Below, one piece after another: positions 51,649 through 60,460 of a stretch of DNA of 64,000 nt. The translations under genes were made by a program, and so were the position numbers. Below the pieces are notes generated by a model. That model worked only from the letters and a program-made list of their open reading frames with translations. It did not search any database and was not told the DNA's origin. Position 1 is the first letter of the stretch. Each line of letters begins with the position of its first letter. The DNA is from Planctomycetota bacterium (GTDB taxonomy: Bacteria; Planctomycetota; UBA1135; GCA-002686595): positions 1 through 64,000 of the forward strand of contig JADYYP010000047.1 of the NCBI GenBank assembly GCA_020853575.1, in the 5' to 3' direction.

Positions 51649-52614
51649 ATGAAGCACCTGCTCGTCGCTCTCGTGGTCACTGTCCCGCTCCTCGGCCCGG
51701 TGTTCGCCGCGCGCAGCCAAGACGCGACGCCGGTCCAAGCCGCGCAGGTCTACGACGAGTCGGCGGACGCGCGTGCAGTGCTCGACGCGGCGCTGGTCCG
51801 CGCCAAGAAGGAGAACAAGCGCGTCCTGATCCAGTGGGGCGCGAATTGGTGCGGTTGGTGCCGCACGCTCCACGGCGTGATGACCAAGAACGCCGAGGTC
51901 AGCCGCAAGTTGCTCTACGAGTACGAGGTGGTGCGCGTCGACGTCGGCCGATTCGACAAGAACATGGAGCTGGCGCGCTCGCTCGGCGCGGACTTCAAGG
52001 GTATCCCCTACCTCACGATCCTCGACGCGCAGCGCACACCGCTCGCGCAACACGACACGGTGGCCTTCGAGGTCGCGGAGTCGAACTCGCACGACCCCAA
52101 GAAGCTGGTCGAGTTCCTCACCGCGCACCAAGCGAAGTACCTCGACGCCAATGCGGTCCGAGAGGCCGCGTTCGAGCTCGCGCGCAAGGACGGCAAGCGC
52201 GTGTTCCTGCACTTTGGCGCGCCTTGGTGCGGGTGGTGCCACAAGCTCGAGGGTTGGATGGCGCAGCCGGATGTGCGCGCGCTCCTCGAGAAGGACTTCG
52301 TCGATCTCAAGATCGACACCGATCGCATGCTCGGTGGCGCGGAGCTCTTGAAGAGTGCGCGCGCCCTGAGCGGCTCCAAGGAGGGCGGCATCCCGTGGTT
52401 CGTGCTGTGCGCAGCGGACGGCAAGCAGCTCGCCACCAGCGATGGCGCCGACGGCAACATCGGCTTCCCCTACAAGGACCAGGAGATCGCGCACTTCGTG
52501 GGGATGCTCGCCGCGGCCAAATTGCGCCTGACCGACGCGGAGATCGAGGTGCTCAGGAAGTCGTTGGTCGCGCTGCGCGAAGCGGACGAGCGCAAGAAGA
52601 ACGCGGGCCGCTGA
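51649..52614 (+). CDS. Exported protein with two thioredoxin-like domains
   Basis: A 321-residue protein with a cleavable signal peptide (HLLVALVVTVPLLGPVFAA). Two tandem thioredoxin-fold domains each carry a CxxC: WGANWCGWCRTL (about 62-73) and FGAPWCGWCHKLEGW (about 190-204), both WCGWC, as in DUF255/thioredoxin_7-type proteins. It should act in periplasmic disulfide chemistry. Another thioredoxin gene follows 119 bases later. Confidence 0.85.
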   Translation: MKHLLVALVVTVPLLGPVFAARSQDATPVQAAQVYDESADARAVLDAALVRAKKENKRVLIQWGANWCGWCRTLHGVMTKNAEVSRKLLYEYEVVRVDVGRFDKNMELARSLGADFKGIPYLTILDAQRTPLAQHDTVAFEVAESNSHDPKKLVEFLTAHQAKYLDANAVREAAFELARKDGKRVFLHFGAPWCGWCHKLEGWMAQPDVRALLEKDFVDLKIDTDRMLGGAELLKSARALSGSKEGGIPWFVLCAADGKQLATSDGADGNIGFPYKDQEIAHFVGMLAAAKLRLTDAEIEVLRKSLVALREADERKKNAGR

Positions 52615-52733
52615 CGGCTTGGACGAGTTGGACGACCGCGCACGGTGGCTCGAGGCTGAACCGCTTCTGTTCCCCGCGGCATTCCTCCCATCGGCGTAGA
52701 CCGCTCCGTCGGATCACGGCCCAATTGACGCCC

Positions 52734-53177
52734 ATGCGAATCCAAGGTGAGCACGTGACGCGAGAGTGCGCCGCCTGCCGGCGCACCAATCGCATTCCGC
52801 TCGCGCACCTGTGCGACCGCGGACGCTGCGGAGCTTGCGCGCAGGACATCGAGCCCGTCGCCGAACCGCTCGACGTCGACGAGCGCGCCTTCGATACGAT
52901 CGCAACCAGCGCGAATGTGCCGCTGCTCGTCGATTTCTGGGCCTCGTGGTGCGGTCCGTGCCGCTCCGCCGCGCCGCACGTGCAATCCGTCGCGCGCGAA
53001 ATGGCCGGCCGCGCGTTGGTGCTCAAGGTCGACGTCGACGGTGAGCCCGCACTGGCGCAGCGCTTCGGCGTGCAGTCGATCCCGAACTTCCTGGTGCTCA
53101 AGCAGGGCCGCGTCCTGCGCCAACAGGCCGGCTTGGTCGACGCGCGCACCCTGACGAATTGGCTCGAGGCGCGTTGA
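52734..53177 (+). CDS. trxC: Thioredoxin with N-terminal zinc-ribbon (thioredoxin 2 type)
   Basis: A 147-residue cytoplasmic protein. Two CxxC pairs at the start (CAAC, CGAC) form the zinc ribbon of TrxC, followed by the thioredoxin domain with LVDFWASWCGPCRSAAPHVQ and the cis-proline block QSIPNFLVLKQG. Start ATG 52734. It lies downstream of the exported double thioredoxin. Confidence 0.9.
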   Translation: MRIQGEHVTRECAACRRTNRIPLAHLCDRGRCGACAQDIEPVAEPLDVDERAFDTIATSANVPLLVDFWASWCGPCRSAAPHVQSVAREMAGRALVLKVDVDGEPALAQRFGVQSIPNFLVLKQGRVLRQQAGLVDARTLTNWLEAR

Positions 53178-53189
53178 GCCGGCGCAGGC

Positions 53190-54050
53190 TCACTTCGCCC
53201 GTTGCCAAGCCGCCATCATCTGCTCGAGCGAGCACTCGCCGAACGGCCGCCCGAGGTCGAGCTCCATCGCGCGGAAACGCTGCTCGAAGCGACGCAGTGC
53301 CGCGCGGGTCGCGCGCTCGGGCTCGAGCTTGAGGTAGTTGCCGAGGAAGCTCGTGGCCATGAGCACGTCGCCGAGCTCGTGCTCGAGCCGCGCCACTTGC
53401 TCCTCGCTGGCCTTGGCGTCGCGTGCATCGAGCAGTCCGGCGACCTCGATCTCGCGCGCGAGCTCGTCGACTTCCTCGCGCACCTTGAGCAGCGCCCCGC
53501 GCACGTCGTTCCAACGGAATCCAGCGCTGAGCGCCTTCGCGCCCATGCGTTGCGCGCGTTGCAAGGCCGGCAACGCGACCGGGATCCCGGCCAACGCACT
53601 GGTGTCCTCTTGCTTCTCGGCGCGCTCGGCGCGCTTGATCGCGTCCCAATTCGCCAGGGCCTCGTCGGCGGACCGCGCGTGCACTTCGCCGAAGACGTGT
53701 GGGTGCCGGCGAATGAGCTTCTCGTTGACCGCCTGCGCGATTCGCGCGAGGTCGAAGCTCCCCGACTGCTCGGCGATCTTGGCGAGCAAGACCAGCCCCA
53801 TGAGCAAGTCGCCGGCCTCTTCGATGGTGTGCGAGTCATCGCCTAGCTCGATGCTCTCGACGAGCTCGTGCACTTCCTCGATCAGATGCGGTGCGACGCT
53901 CCGCAGCGTCTGCTCGCGGTCCCAAGGGCACCCATCGGGCGCGCGCAATCGATCGACGATCGCGAGCAGAGTGCGCAGGCCATCGGCGCGCGCCTCGCCG
54001 ATCGATGCGGGGACTTCGAGAGGCCGCGGTGCGGGTTTGGAGTCGCTCAT
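53190..54050 (-). CDS. mazG: Nucleoside triphosphate pyrophosphohydrolase MazG
   Basis: A 286-residue enzyme that hydrolyses (d)NTPs to monophosphates. Both MazG repeats are present: LRAPDGCPWDREQTLRSVAP with EEVHELVESIELGD and EEAGDLLMGL in the first, and FRWNDVRGALLKVREEVDEL with EHELGDVLMATSFLGNYL in the second, carrying the EExxE...ExxD metal ligands. HPHVFGEVHARSADEALANW lies between. Start ATG 54050 overlaps the upstream stop (ATGA). Confidence 0.95.
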   Translation of the reverse strand: MSDSKPAPRPLEVPASIGEARADGLRTLLAIVDRLRAPDGCPWDREQTLRSVAPHLIEEVHELVESIELGDDSHTIEEAGDLLMGLVLLAKIAEQSGSFDLARIAQAVNEKLIRRHPHVFGEVHARSADEALANWDAIKRAERAEKQEDTSALAGIPVALPALQRAQRMGAKALSAGFRWNDVRGALLKVREEVDELAREIEVAGLLDARDAKASEEQVARLEHELGDVLMATSFLGNYLKLEPERATRAALRRFEQRFRAMELDLGRPFGECSLEQMMAAWQRAK

Positions 54051-54625
54051 CGACGCAGCATGACAGCCCACGCGGCCCCAAGGGAAGCGGTCATGGAGCC
54101 GTCGTGCAACGGAACGAGCAAGAAGGCGACGATGCCCGCGACGCGCAGCGGGTCGAGTCGCGGAAGCGCGAAAAGACGATCGATGCGGCGCAACCAGAAC
54201 TTGGCCAAGAGCAGCAGGCCCGCGCAGCTCGCGCCCATCGCGGTCAGCGACGAGAGCAAAGGGACGAGCGCAGCGCGCGAGAGCATGGCGAAGGCCGCGA
54301 CGCCCAGGGCTACACCGAATACCGACAGGCGCACCGCGGCGGCGCGCGCGGCCGTCGACGAATGCAGCGCGGGATCGATGCGGCGCCCCAGGCTGAGCAC
54401 GACCGTCACCGCGAGACCGACGCCCAGGCCGAACAGTGCGTGGACCGCGACCCATGCGGAGAAGCTGAACACCGGGACGATCCCGCAGGCTTCGACACCG
54501 ACCCAAGCTCCGGCGGCGAACACGGCGGAACTCACCGTGCTGCACAGCAGCGCCGTGGGCCACACGCTCCCCGGCCCGACATCGGGTACGGTCGAAGCCA
54601 GGGGCAGGACGACGTCGGAGCGCAT
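54047..54625 (-). CDS. Hypothetical polytopic membrane protein
   Basis: A 192-residue protein with about five membrane segments (LLCSTVSSAVFAAGAWVGVE, WVAVHALFGLGVGLAVTVVL, LSVFGVALGVAAFAMLSRAA, LTAMGASCAGLLLLAKFWL and a C-terminal one). No family recognised. Its stop overlaps the mazG start. Confidence 0.65.
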   Translation of the reverse strand: MRSDVVLPLASTVPDVGPGSVWPTALLCSTVSSAVFAAGAWVGVEACGIVPVFSFSAWVAVHALFGLGVGLAVTVVLSLGRRIDPALHSSTAARAAAVRLSVFGVALGVAAFAMLSRAALVPLLSSLTAMGASCAGLLLLAKFWLRRIDRLFALPRLDPLRVAGIVAFLLVPLHDGSMTASLGAAWAVMLRR

Positions 54626-54637
54626 CTGGGGCGGATG

Positions 54638-54886
54638 CTAGCGGCGGATCCCACGCGTTAAAAGGCCTCGCACGCCGACGAATTCGTCATCTCGAGCGCG
54701 CGCAGCGCCGCGCAGCGCCGCGCAGAAAACGGCGCGGTCCGCATTGGACGCGGACCGCGCTTCCCCCAGCTCGTCAACGAAGCGTTCTTCGTTGGGTGTC
54801 GTCTTCAGGCGCCGCCGGTTGCGCGACGGCAAGCGCTTCGACGCTCGTTCGGCGGCGCGCTTCCCGCGTTTTCGAGACGATGTCAC
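54638..54886 (-). CDS. Small Arg/Lys-rich hypothetical protein coupled to queC
   Basis: An 82-residue protein if started at GTG 54886, which overlaps the queC stop (GTGA). The start is strongly basic ([20 protein letters not shown]), the middle more ordinary ([20 protein letters not shown]). The overlap pattern common in this genome is the main support. A short repeat (GCGCCGCGCA) lies in the 3' part. It may be a spurious frame. Confidence 0.35.
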   Translation of the reverse strand: MTSSRKRGKRAAERASKRLPSRNRRRLKTTPNEERFVDELGEARSASNADRAVFCAALRGAARARDDEFVGVRGLLTRGIRR

Positions 54887-55590
54887 GCGTAGGCGATCGG
54901 ATCGGGCACGCCCGCGGCGCGAAAGCCCGCGAGCCGCAGCGCGCATGCGTCACACCGGCCGCACGCCAACCAGCGTCCCGCGCGCTCGATGGGGTCGTAG
55001 CAAGTGTGCGTCAGCGCGAAGTCGACTCCCAGCTCGCGGCCGCGCGCGACGATCTCGGCCTTGCCGAGCGCGAGCAGCGGCGCGTGCACGCGGAAGCGGG
55101 TTCCATGCTGCGCGCCCGCCGCGGTCGCGACGTTGGCCAAGCGCTCGAAAGCCTGGAGGAACTCCGGACGGCAATCGGGGTAGCCCGAGTAGTCGATGGA
55201 GTTGACTCCGAGGTACAGGTCGCGCGCTCCGAGCACTTCGGCCCAGCCCAACGCGACGGAGAGGAACACCGTGTTGCGCGCCGGGACGTAGGTCACGGGC
55301 ACGCCGTGGCCGATCTCGTCGGCGCTGCGGTCCTTGGGCACCTCGATCACGTCGGTCAGCGCCGATCCACCGATCTCGTCGAGGTCGACCGCGATCGTGA
55401 TGTGCTCACGCGCGCCGAGCGCCGCGGCCACCCGCTTGGCGGCCTCGAGCTCGCAGCAATGGCGCTGCCCGTAGCGCACGGTCAACGCGAAGCACTCGAA
55501 GCCCGCGGCGCGCGCCTCGGCCAGCGCGACACTGGAGTCCATGCCGCCCGAGAGCAGGCACACGGCGCGCTGTGCGGGAGCTTGCGTCAC
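54883..55590 (-). CDS. queC: 7-cyano-7-deazaguanine synthase
   Basis: A 235-residue enzyme of the queuosine pathway that converts 7-carboxy-7-deazaguanine to preQ0 using ATP and ammonia. The PP-loop [15 protein letters not shown] at the N-terminus, [37 protein letters not shown] and the C-terminal zinc site [13 protein letters not shown] (with an earlier Cys in THTCYDP) are all present. No other queuosine gene is in the window. Confidence 0.95.
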   Translation of the reverse strand: MTQAPAQRAVCLLSGGMDSSVALAEARAAGFECFALTVRYGQRHCCELEAAKRVAAALGAREHITIAVDLDEIGGSALTDVIEVPKDRSADEIGHGVPVTYVPARNTVFLSVALGWAEVLGARDLYLGVNSIDYSGYPDCRPEFLQAFERLANVATAAGAQHGTRFRVHAPLLALGKAEIVARGRELGVDFALTHTCYDPIERAGRWLACGRCDACALRLAGFRAAGVPDPIAYA

Positions 55591-55677
55591 GGGACCTAGG
55601 GTAGCTCCGGGCGGGGCGATTCCGATGCGCGCACCCTCGGACGCGCACCCCGCGAGTCGCGGGCGGCTCGGGCGCGC

Positions 55678-56436
55678 TCAGCGCTGCTGCGGGCGCGCCT
55701 CGAGCTCGCGCTGCAGGACCTCGCGCTGGTCGAGCGCGAGATCGCGCTCGCACGACTGGTCGACCCGCAGCAGCAGCTCCGCGCAGTTGCGTACGAAGTG
55801 GCCGTCGCCCGAGAGCACCAGCGAGTTGGTATTGGCCACCGGCAAGATCGAGTTCTGGCCCTGCGAGGTCAGCGAGCGCAGCGAATTCCACAACGTCCGA
55901 ACGTCCAGATGCGGCAGGCGCAGCGTCAGCGCGACGCGCAACGCTGGGTGCTCGGCCAAGAGCGCGAGGTGCTCGAACGGCACGTCGAGCGCGGCGGACG
56001 CCGGGAGACTGCCCGTTGCGAGCTCGATGAACGCCAGCGGCGGAGTCAACGCCGTCGGAGCACTGACCACGAAACCATGCTGCAGGAGCAGGGTCTCGAA
56101 CCACCGGTAGAGCTGCTCGGGCGCGACCTCGAACTCGGGCCGCGTCAACACCGGCAGCGCCTCTTCGAGCGCTCGCTGCGTGCGCGCGTCGAACGAATAC
56201 ACCAGGCCTGTCGAGAGCGAGACCGACTTGGCGAGCTCGGCCAGCGAGAGCGCGCGATCCGCTCCGCCCACGGCCAGCGAGCGCGAGGCGCGCGGGAAGC
56301 GCAGCTCGAGCTCGGAAGCGGCCGCCCCTCGTTCAGGAGCGCCGGACCCGCGGTGTTCCGCGACAGGCGTGGCTACGGCCGAGCACGCGTTCGAGACCAG
56401 GACCAACAGCGCGGCGAGCGCACAGTTCGACTTCAT
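55678..56436 (-). CDS. Lipoprotein with secretin N0/N1-like domains, no secretin barrel
   Basis: A 252-residue lipoprotein (signal peptide with a Cys at SNAC). Residues 60-130 (LSLAELAKSVSLSTGLVYSF) resemble the N0 domain and residues 165-235 (LRLPHLDVRTLWNSLRSLTS, NTNSLVLSGDGHFVRNCAEL) the N1/KH-like domain of GspD/PilQ secretins, where the pattern N-x-L-x-V-x-G ends the domain. The channel-forming C-terminal half is missing. It could be a free-standing periplasmic partner of a secretin. It is divergent from the Mrp-type gene. Confidence 0.6.
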   Translation of the reverse strand: MKSNCALAALLVLVSNACSAVATPVAEHRGSGAPERGAAASELELRFPRASRSLAVGGADRALSLAELAKSVSLSTGLVYSFDARTQRALEEALPVLTRPEFEVAPEQLYRWFETLLLQHGFVVSAPTALTPPLAFIELATGSLPASAALDVPFEHLALLAEHPALRVALTLRLPHLDVRTLWNSLRSLTSQGQNSILPVANTNSLVLSGDGHFVRNCAELLLRVDQSCERDLALDQREVLQRELEARPQQR

Positions 56437-56626
56437 TTCGGGATCTCCCTCGGGGTGACGGAATGCGCGCGTGCAATGACGCTCTGCTCCAGCGCACCTT
56501 CCGCGAACATCTATACCACTGGGCGCCGGCCCGACCGCACCCTGCCGTCTACGGCAGAGTTTCCATTGTCAGCCCGCGCGCTCGGCCCTAGCGTATTCGG
56601 CCCTCGATCCCCAGGGAGACCGCGCC

Positions 56627-57793
56627 GTGAGCCTGTTCAAGAAAGACCTGACCGAAGCCCGTGTCCTCGACGCCTTGCGCCAGGTGCAAGACCCCGACCT
56701 CCACCAAGACATCGTCAGCCTGGGGTTCGTCAAGAAGGTCGAGCTCGGGGACGACTCGGTCTCGGTCGTGATCAACCTGACCACGCCCGCGTGTCCAGTG
56801 AAGGACCAGATGAAAGCGCAGGCCGAGCAACTCCTGCGCGCGCTCCCGGGCGTCAAGACGGTCAAGGTCGAGATGACCGCGGACGTGCGCCACCAAGCGG
56901 GCGGTCCGCCGCGCGTGCTGGCCCCCGAGGTGCGCCACATCGTCGCGGTCTCGTCGGGCAAGGGCGGCGTCGGCAAGAGCACCGTCGCGGTCAACCTGGC
57001 GATCGCGCTCGCTCAGACCGGTGCCAAGGTCGGGTTGCTCGACTGCGACATCTACGGCCCGGACGTCCCGATGATGATGGGCCTCGCCGGAGCGCCGGAG
57101 CAGGTCGGTCGCAGGCTGCTCCCCAAGGAGCGCCATGGCATCAAGACCATGTCGATCGGCTACCTGCTCGACGACGAGAAGCCCGCGATCTGGCGCGGCC
57201 CGATGGTGCACAAGCTGATCGAGCAGTTCCTCGGCGACGTGGAATGGGGCCCGCTCGACTACCTGTTGGTCGACATGCCCCCCGGAACCGGCGACGCGCA
57301 GCTCTCGCTCGCGCAGATCGTGCCGCTCTCGGGCGCGGTGATCGTCACCACCCCGCAGGCGGTCTCGACCTTCGATGTCGGCAAGGCGATCGCGATGTTC
57401 CGCCAAGTGAACGTCGAGGTCCTGGGTCTGGTCGAGAACATGTCGGGCTTCGTGCTCGAGGGCCGCGTCGAGGGCGCCCGGGCAGGCACCCAAGTGAAAT
57501 TCGAGGCCGGCACCGGCACGCAGACCGCCACGACCAACGAGGACGGGCGCTTCCAGGCGGTGTTCAACCTGTTCGGCACCGGCGGTGGCGAGATGCTCTG
57601 CAAGAAGCACGGCTTCCCGATGCTCGGCCGCGTACCGCTCAACCCCGCGGTGCGGGTCGGCGGCGACGCCGGTGATCCGGTGACGATCGCCCAGCCCGGC
57701 TCACCGATCAGCGCGGCCTTCCGCGAGATCGGTGGCAAGATGGCGCAGCGAGTCGCCATCCGATCGATGCAGTCGCTGCCGATCCTGCAGTAG
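56627..57793 (+). CDS. Mrp/ApbC/NBP35-type iron-sulfur carrier ATPase
   Basis: A 388-residue protein, GTG start. An N-terminal MIP18/DUF59-like domain (VLDALRQVQDPDLHQDIVSL, NLTTPACPVKDQMKAQAEQL) is followed by the Mrp ATPase: SSGKGGVGKSTVAVNLAIAL, LLDCDIYGPDVPMMMG, YLLVDMPPGTGDAQLSL and VVTTPQAVSTFDVGKA-like region. After VENMSGF, where the family has a CPxC cluster motif, there is instead a 45-residue insert (ARAGTQVKFEAGTGTQTATT) before FGTGGGE. Only one Cys (MLCKKHG) remains. It may be a modified carrier. Confidence 0.88.
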   Translation: MSLFKKDLTEARVLDALRQVQDPDLHQDIVSLGFVKKVELGDDSVSVVINLTTPACPVKDQMKAQAEQLLRALPGVKTVKVEMTADVRHQAGGPPRVLAPEVRHIVAVSSGKGGVGKSTVAVNLAIALAQTGAKVGLLDCDIYGPDVPMMMGLAGAPEQVGRRLLPKERHGIKTMSIGYLLDDEKPAIWRGPMVHKLIEQFLGDVEWGPLDYLLVDMPPGTGDAQLSLAQIVPLSGAVIVTTPQAVSTFDVGKAIAMFRQVNVEVLGLVENMSGFVLEGRVEGARAGTQVKFEAGTGTQTATTNEDGRFQAVFNLFGTGGGEMLCKKHGFPMLGRVPLNPAVRVGGDAGDPVTIAQPGSPISAAFREIGGKMAQRVAIRSMQSLPILQ

Positions 57794-57969
57794 CGTCGAG
57801 CACCGGCAGCGGATCGGACCCGCGCTTCGTGCCGATTTTGCCGAGGCCTGGACGGCTGCCACCGCCCGCGGTGGCTTCCCAGCGATGGGCACCGTGTTTG
57901 CTTTCGCGCCGGCGCGTCGGGCCGCGTTGCTGGCGGCCCGCTCCATTTCTCCCTCGCTCGGAGGTCACC

Positions 57970-59643
57970 GTGCTGGTCCTTGCGCTGCCCGCGTTGCTCT
58001 CGCCCATCTGCGGCGAAACCTCGTTCGAAGTCACGGCCTCGATGGCCGCGCCCGCGCGTACTCGTTCCGTCGATCGCCTGGTCGACCTGCTCCCCGCTGA
58101 TGCGTTCTTGGTCGTGCGCGCGGAGTCGATCCACGGACTTCTCGAGGGCGCCAATCAGCTGATGGGCAAGAAGGCCGACGACCCGACGAGGCTCTCGACG
58201 CAGACGCTGCTCGAAGGGCTCGAGCCGGACGTCGCGCAGATCGCCGCCCAGATCGACGTGCACCGGCCGGCCGGACTGGCCCTGCGCTTCGGCGCCGGAG
58301 ACCAACCCGTGCTGTGGCTGGCCTTGCCCACGAGCGACGCGGAAGCGCTGGCCAAGGGGCTGGTGCTCGACGGCCTGTCCAAGCAACTGAGCGTGATCGC
58401 GGCTGGCGATTACGTGGTCGCGGCCTCGGAGGCGAACGTCCAGATCCCGCTCGGCGGATGCGCGGCGATCGGACAACTCGAGCACACGGACCTCGCGGCC
58501 CAGCTCGACATCGCCGCCGTCTTGGCCAAGTTCCGGCCGCTGGTCGACATGGGCCTCGACTCGGCCGAGGGGGCGCTCGAAGAGAGCTCCGAGGCGGAAC
58601 AACTCGCGGCGGAGGAGTACTTCGACTTGACGCGCGACATCCTCGACTCGGCGCGCACGCTGCGCCTCGCGCTCGATTCGCAGCTGGACACCATTCGCGC
58701 GACGGGTGAGCTCACGGTCGCCGAGGGATCGGCGCTCGCCAAGTTGTTCGGCGGAACGCGCCGCAACCTGTCCTCGGCCGGAGCGCTGCTCGATCCTCGC
58801 GCGGCCTTTTCCTACGTTTCCATGAGCGACCCGCGCAACGTGGGCGCGCGGCAGCTCCAGTGGACCGAAGCCATCGCGGGAGCGGTTCCAGGCAAGCTGC
58901 AAGGTCTGATGCAGCTCGAAATCGACGCCTGGCGCGCCATGCTGCCCAAGACCACCGGCCTGTCGGTGACGAACCTGGACTTCGCGCTGGAAGGGTTGCG
59001 GGCGAGCTCGTTCGTCGAGTCCACCGACCCTGCGGGTCTGGTCGGCGACGTTCAGCGCGTCCTCGGGTCTCCGGCCCTGGCCGAGCTGGGACTGCGCATC
59101 GAGGGCCCGGCGCAGCGCGAGGTCTCCGGGGTCACGTGGACCGAGTACCGCATGAACATGGACCTCGAGACCATCGCGCGCTTCGTCGACGAGGACGCGG
59201 TGATCTCGCCGGAAGATCGAGCCCAGGCAGAGAAGGCTCTGCAGATTTTCCTGGGCGACGGTGGTCTGCGCGTGGGCATCGCGACCGTCGAGCGTTTCCT
59301 GGTGACGCGCGTCGGTGGCGACGACACCTTCGCGCGGAGCACTGTTTCGCGCATCGGGGGCAGCGCTGGCAGCTTCGACAGCGGTCTGGTCCACGCGCTC
59401 GACCAAACACAACAGGTCCAGGCTGCGTGGCTGATGCACCTCGATGTCGGGCACATCATGAACCAATTCGCCGACCTGGCTTCGAGCCTCGGGCAGTCGA
59501 TCGACATGCCGGTCGAGCTCGTGGGCGACTCGTTCCCGTTGACCGTGCACGCCGCGGTCGACGGCGTGCGCTGGCGCGGCGGTCTCGAGCTCGATGCACG
59601 CGATCTCGCGCGCTTCGTGCAGGCACTGGAAGCCGGGCACTGA
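57970..59643 (+). CDS. Exported hypothetical protein (DUF3352-like layout)
   Basis: A 557-residue protein. GTG 57970 is preceded by GGAGGT and gives a signal peptide (LVLALPALLSPICG), so I prefer it to the ATG at 57829. The mature protein opens with DRLVDLLPADAFLVVRAESI and contains repeated 'WLALPTSDAEALAKGL'-type segments. This resembles large planctomycete exported proteins in which LxPADxxxxVxxxxxxxL begins the fold. No catalytic motif seen. Function unknown. Confidence 0.65.
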   Translation: MLVLALPALLSPICGETSFEVTASMAAPARTRSVDRLVDLLPADAFLVVRAESIHGLLEGANQLMGKKADDPTRLSTQTLLEGLEPDVAQIAAQIDVHRPAGLALRFGAGDQPVLWLALPTSDAEALAKGLVLDGLSKQLSVIAAGDYVVAASEANVQIPLGGCAAIGQLEHTDLAAQLDIAAVLAKFRPLVDMGLDSAEGALEESSEAEQLAAEEYFDLTRDILDSARTLRLALDSQLDTIRATGELTVAEGSALAKLFGGTRRNLSSAGALLDPRAAFSYVSMSDPRNVGARQLQWTEAIAGAVPGKLQGLMQLEIDAWRAMLPKTTGLSVTNLDFALEGLRASSFVESTDPAGLVGDVQRVLGSPALAELGLRIEGPAQREVSGVTWTEYRMNMDLETIARFVDEDAVISPEDRAQAEKALQIFLGDGGLRVGIATVERFLVTRVGGDDTFARSTVSRIGGSAGSFDSGLVHALDQTQQVQAAWLMHLDVGHIMNQFADLASSLGQSIDMPVELVGDSFPLTVHAAVDGVRWRGGLELDARDLARFVQALEAGH

Positions 59644-59670
59644 GAGCGCCGCGGAAAGGGCACGATCGCG

Positions 59671-59697
59671 GCGGGCGCGGGCCGGTCCCGCGCCCGC
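59671..59697 (+). terminator. Strong GC hairpin after the exported protein gene
   Basis: GCGGGCGCGGG (59671-59681) pairs perfectly with CCCGCGCCCGC (59687-59697) with a five-base loop, 28 bases after the stop at 59643, then GGCGTTTCG. It sits between two convergent genes and could serve both. Confidence 0.6.
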
Positions 59698-59734
59698 TGG
59701 CGTTTCGGAGCTACCGGTGAGCCGGCGGCGCAGG

Positions 59735-60199
59735 CTACGCGTCGACCAAGTAGCCCCACAAGCGAGCATCCTGGACGCTCGGTGTCAGGTCGCGCACCTC
59801 GACCGCGGCGTCGCCCGGTACCGCATACCCACCGGGTATGCCGCGCATGGAGGTGCCGTTCCCAGCGGCGGCGTTGTCGGGCGAGAGGATCGCCTTCCAA
59901 GACGAGAGTTGCACCTCGCCGTCGACGACCAGCGAGACCAACTCGTACGTCTGCGAGTTCATCATCGGCGGTCGCGCGCCGATCGCCGTGGGCACGAACA
60001 GCTTGCCCGAAGGCACGACGAACGTGCTGCCCTCGTCGACCTGCACGAAGTCGCGCGGACGCGCGAAGAACTCGAGCGTCCGGTTGGAGCTCGTGCTCGG
60101 TGAGATCGGCTGCGGCGACTGCCCCATGGCGACGAACGCCACGAGCGCGAGGCCGATGCCGGTGAGGAGCGAAAGCGGATGGAGCTGAATCGACTGCAT
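59735..60199 (-). CDS. Exported hypothetical protein
   Basis: A 154-residue protein starting at ATG 60199 with GAGGGA upstream. A signal peptide or anchor (LSLLTGIGLALVAFVAM) precedes a beta-rich domain (FFARPRDFVQVDEGSTFVVP, YELVSLVVDGEVQLSSWKAI). No family recognised; likely periplasmic. Confidence 0.6.
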   Translation of the reverse strand: MQSIQLHPLSLLTGIGLALVAFVAMGQSPQPISPSTSSNRTLEFFARPRDFVQVDEGSTFVVPSGKLFVPTAIGARPPMMNSQTYELVSLVVDGEVQLSSWKAILSPDNAAAGNGTSMRGIPGGYAVPGDAAVEVRDLTPSVQDARLWGYLVDA

Positions 60200-60378
60200 G
60201 AGAGATCCCTCGGACGATGCGGACGGTCGAACGCAACCACTTGCGCTCGAGGTCGGATGCGCAGCGCGTCTGGCGCCGACGATCGAAAGCACCAATCTAA
60301 CAGGGACAGCGCGAAACGCGGGTGCTGCGAGCTCGATCGATGGCGCGCACCATCTCGCGCTGCAACGAAGCCGCGACG

Positions 60379-60415
60379 AAAAGCCGGGGCGGCCGCAGCT
60401 CGCGACCGCCCCGGC
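60379..60415 (-). terminator. Intrinsic terminator of the metalloprotease gene
   Basis: GCCGGGGCGG (60383-60392) pairs with CCGCCCCGGC (60406-60415); reading the minus strand the stem is followed by TTTTCG. It lies 46 bases past the stop at 60461. Confidence 0.75.
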
Positions 60416-60460
60416 GCAGTGTCTATGGCATCGCTCGCTCGAGCGCTGCCTAACCCAAGA

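Noticed and set aside
57259-59769. An 836-residue minus-strand frame
   Set aside because: Antisense of the Mrp-type gene and of the exported protein at 57970-59643; no recognisable domain.
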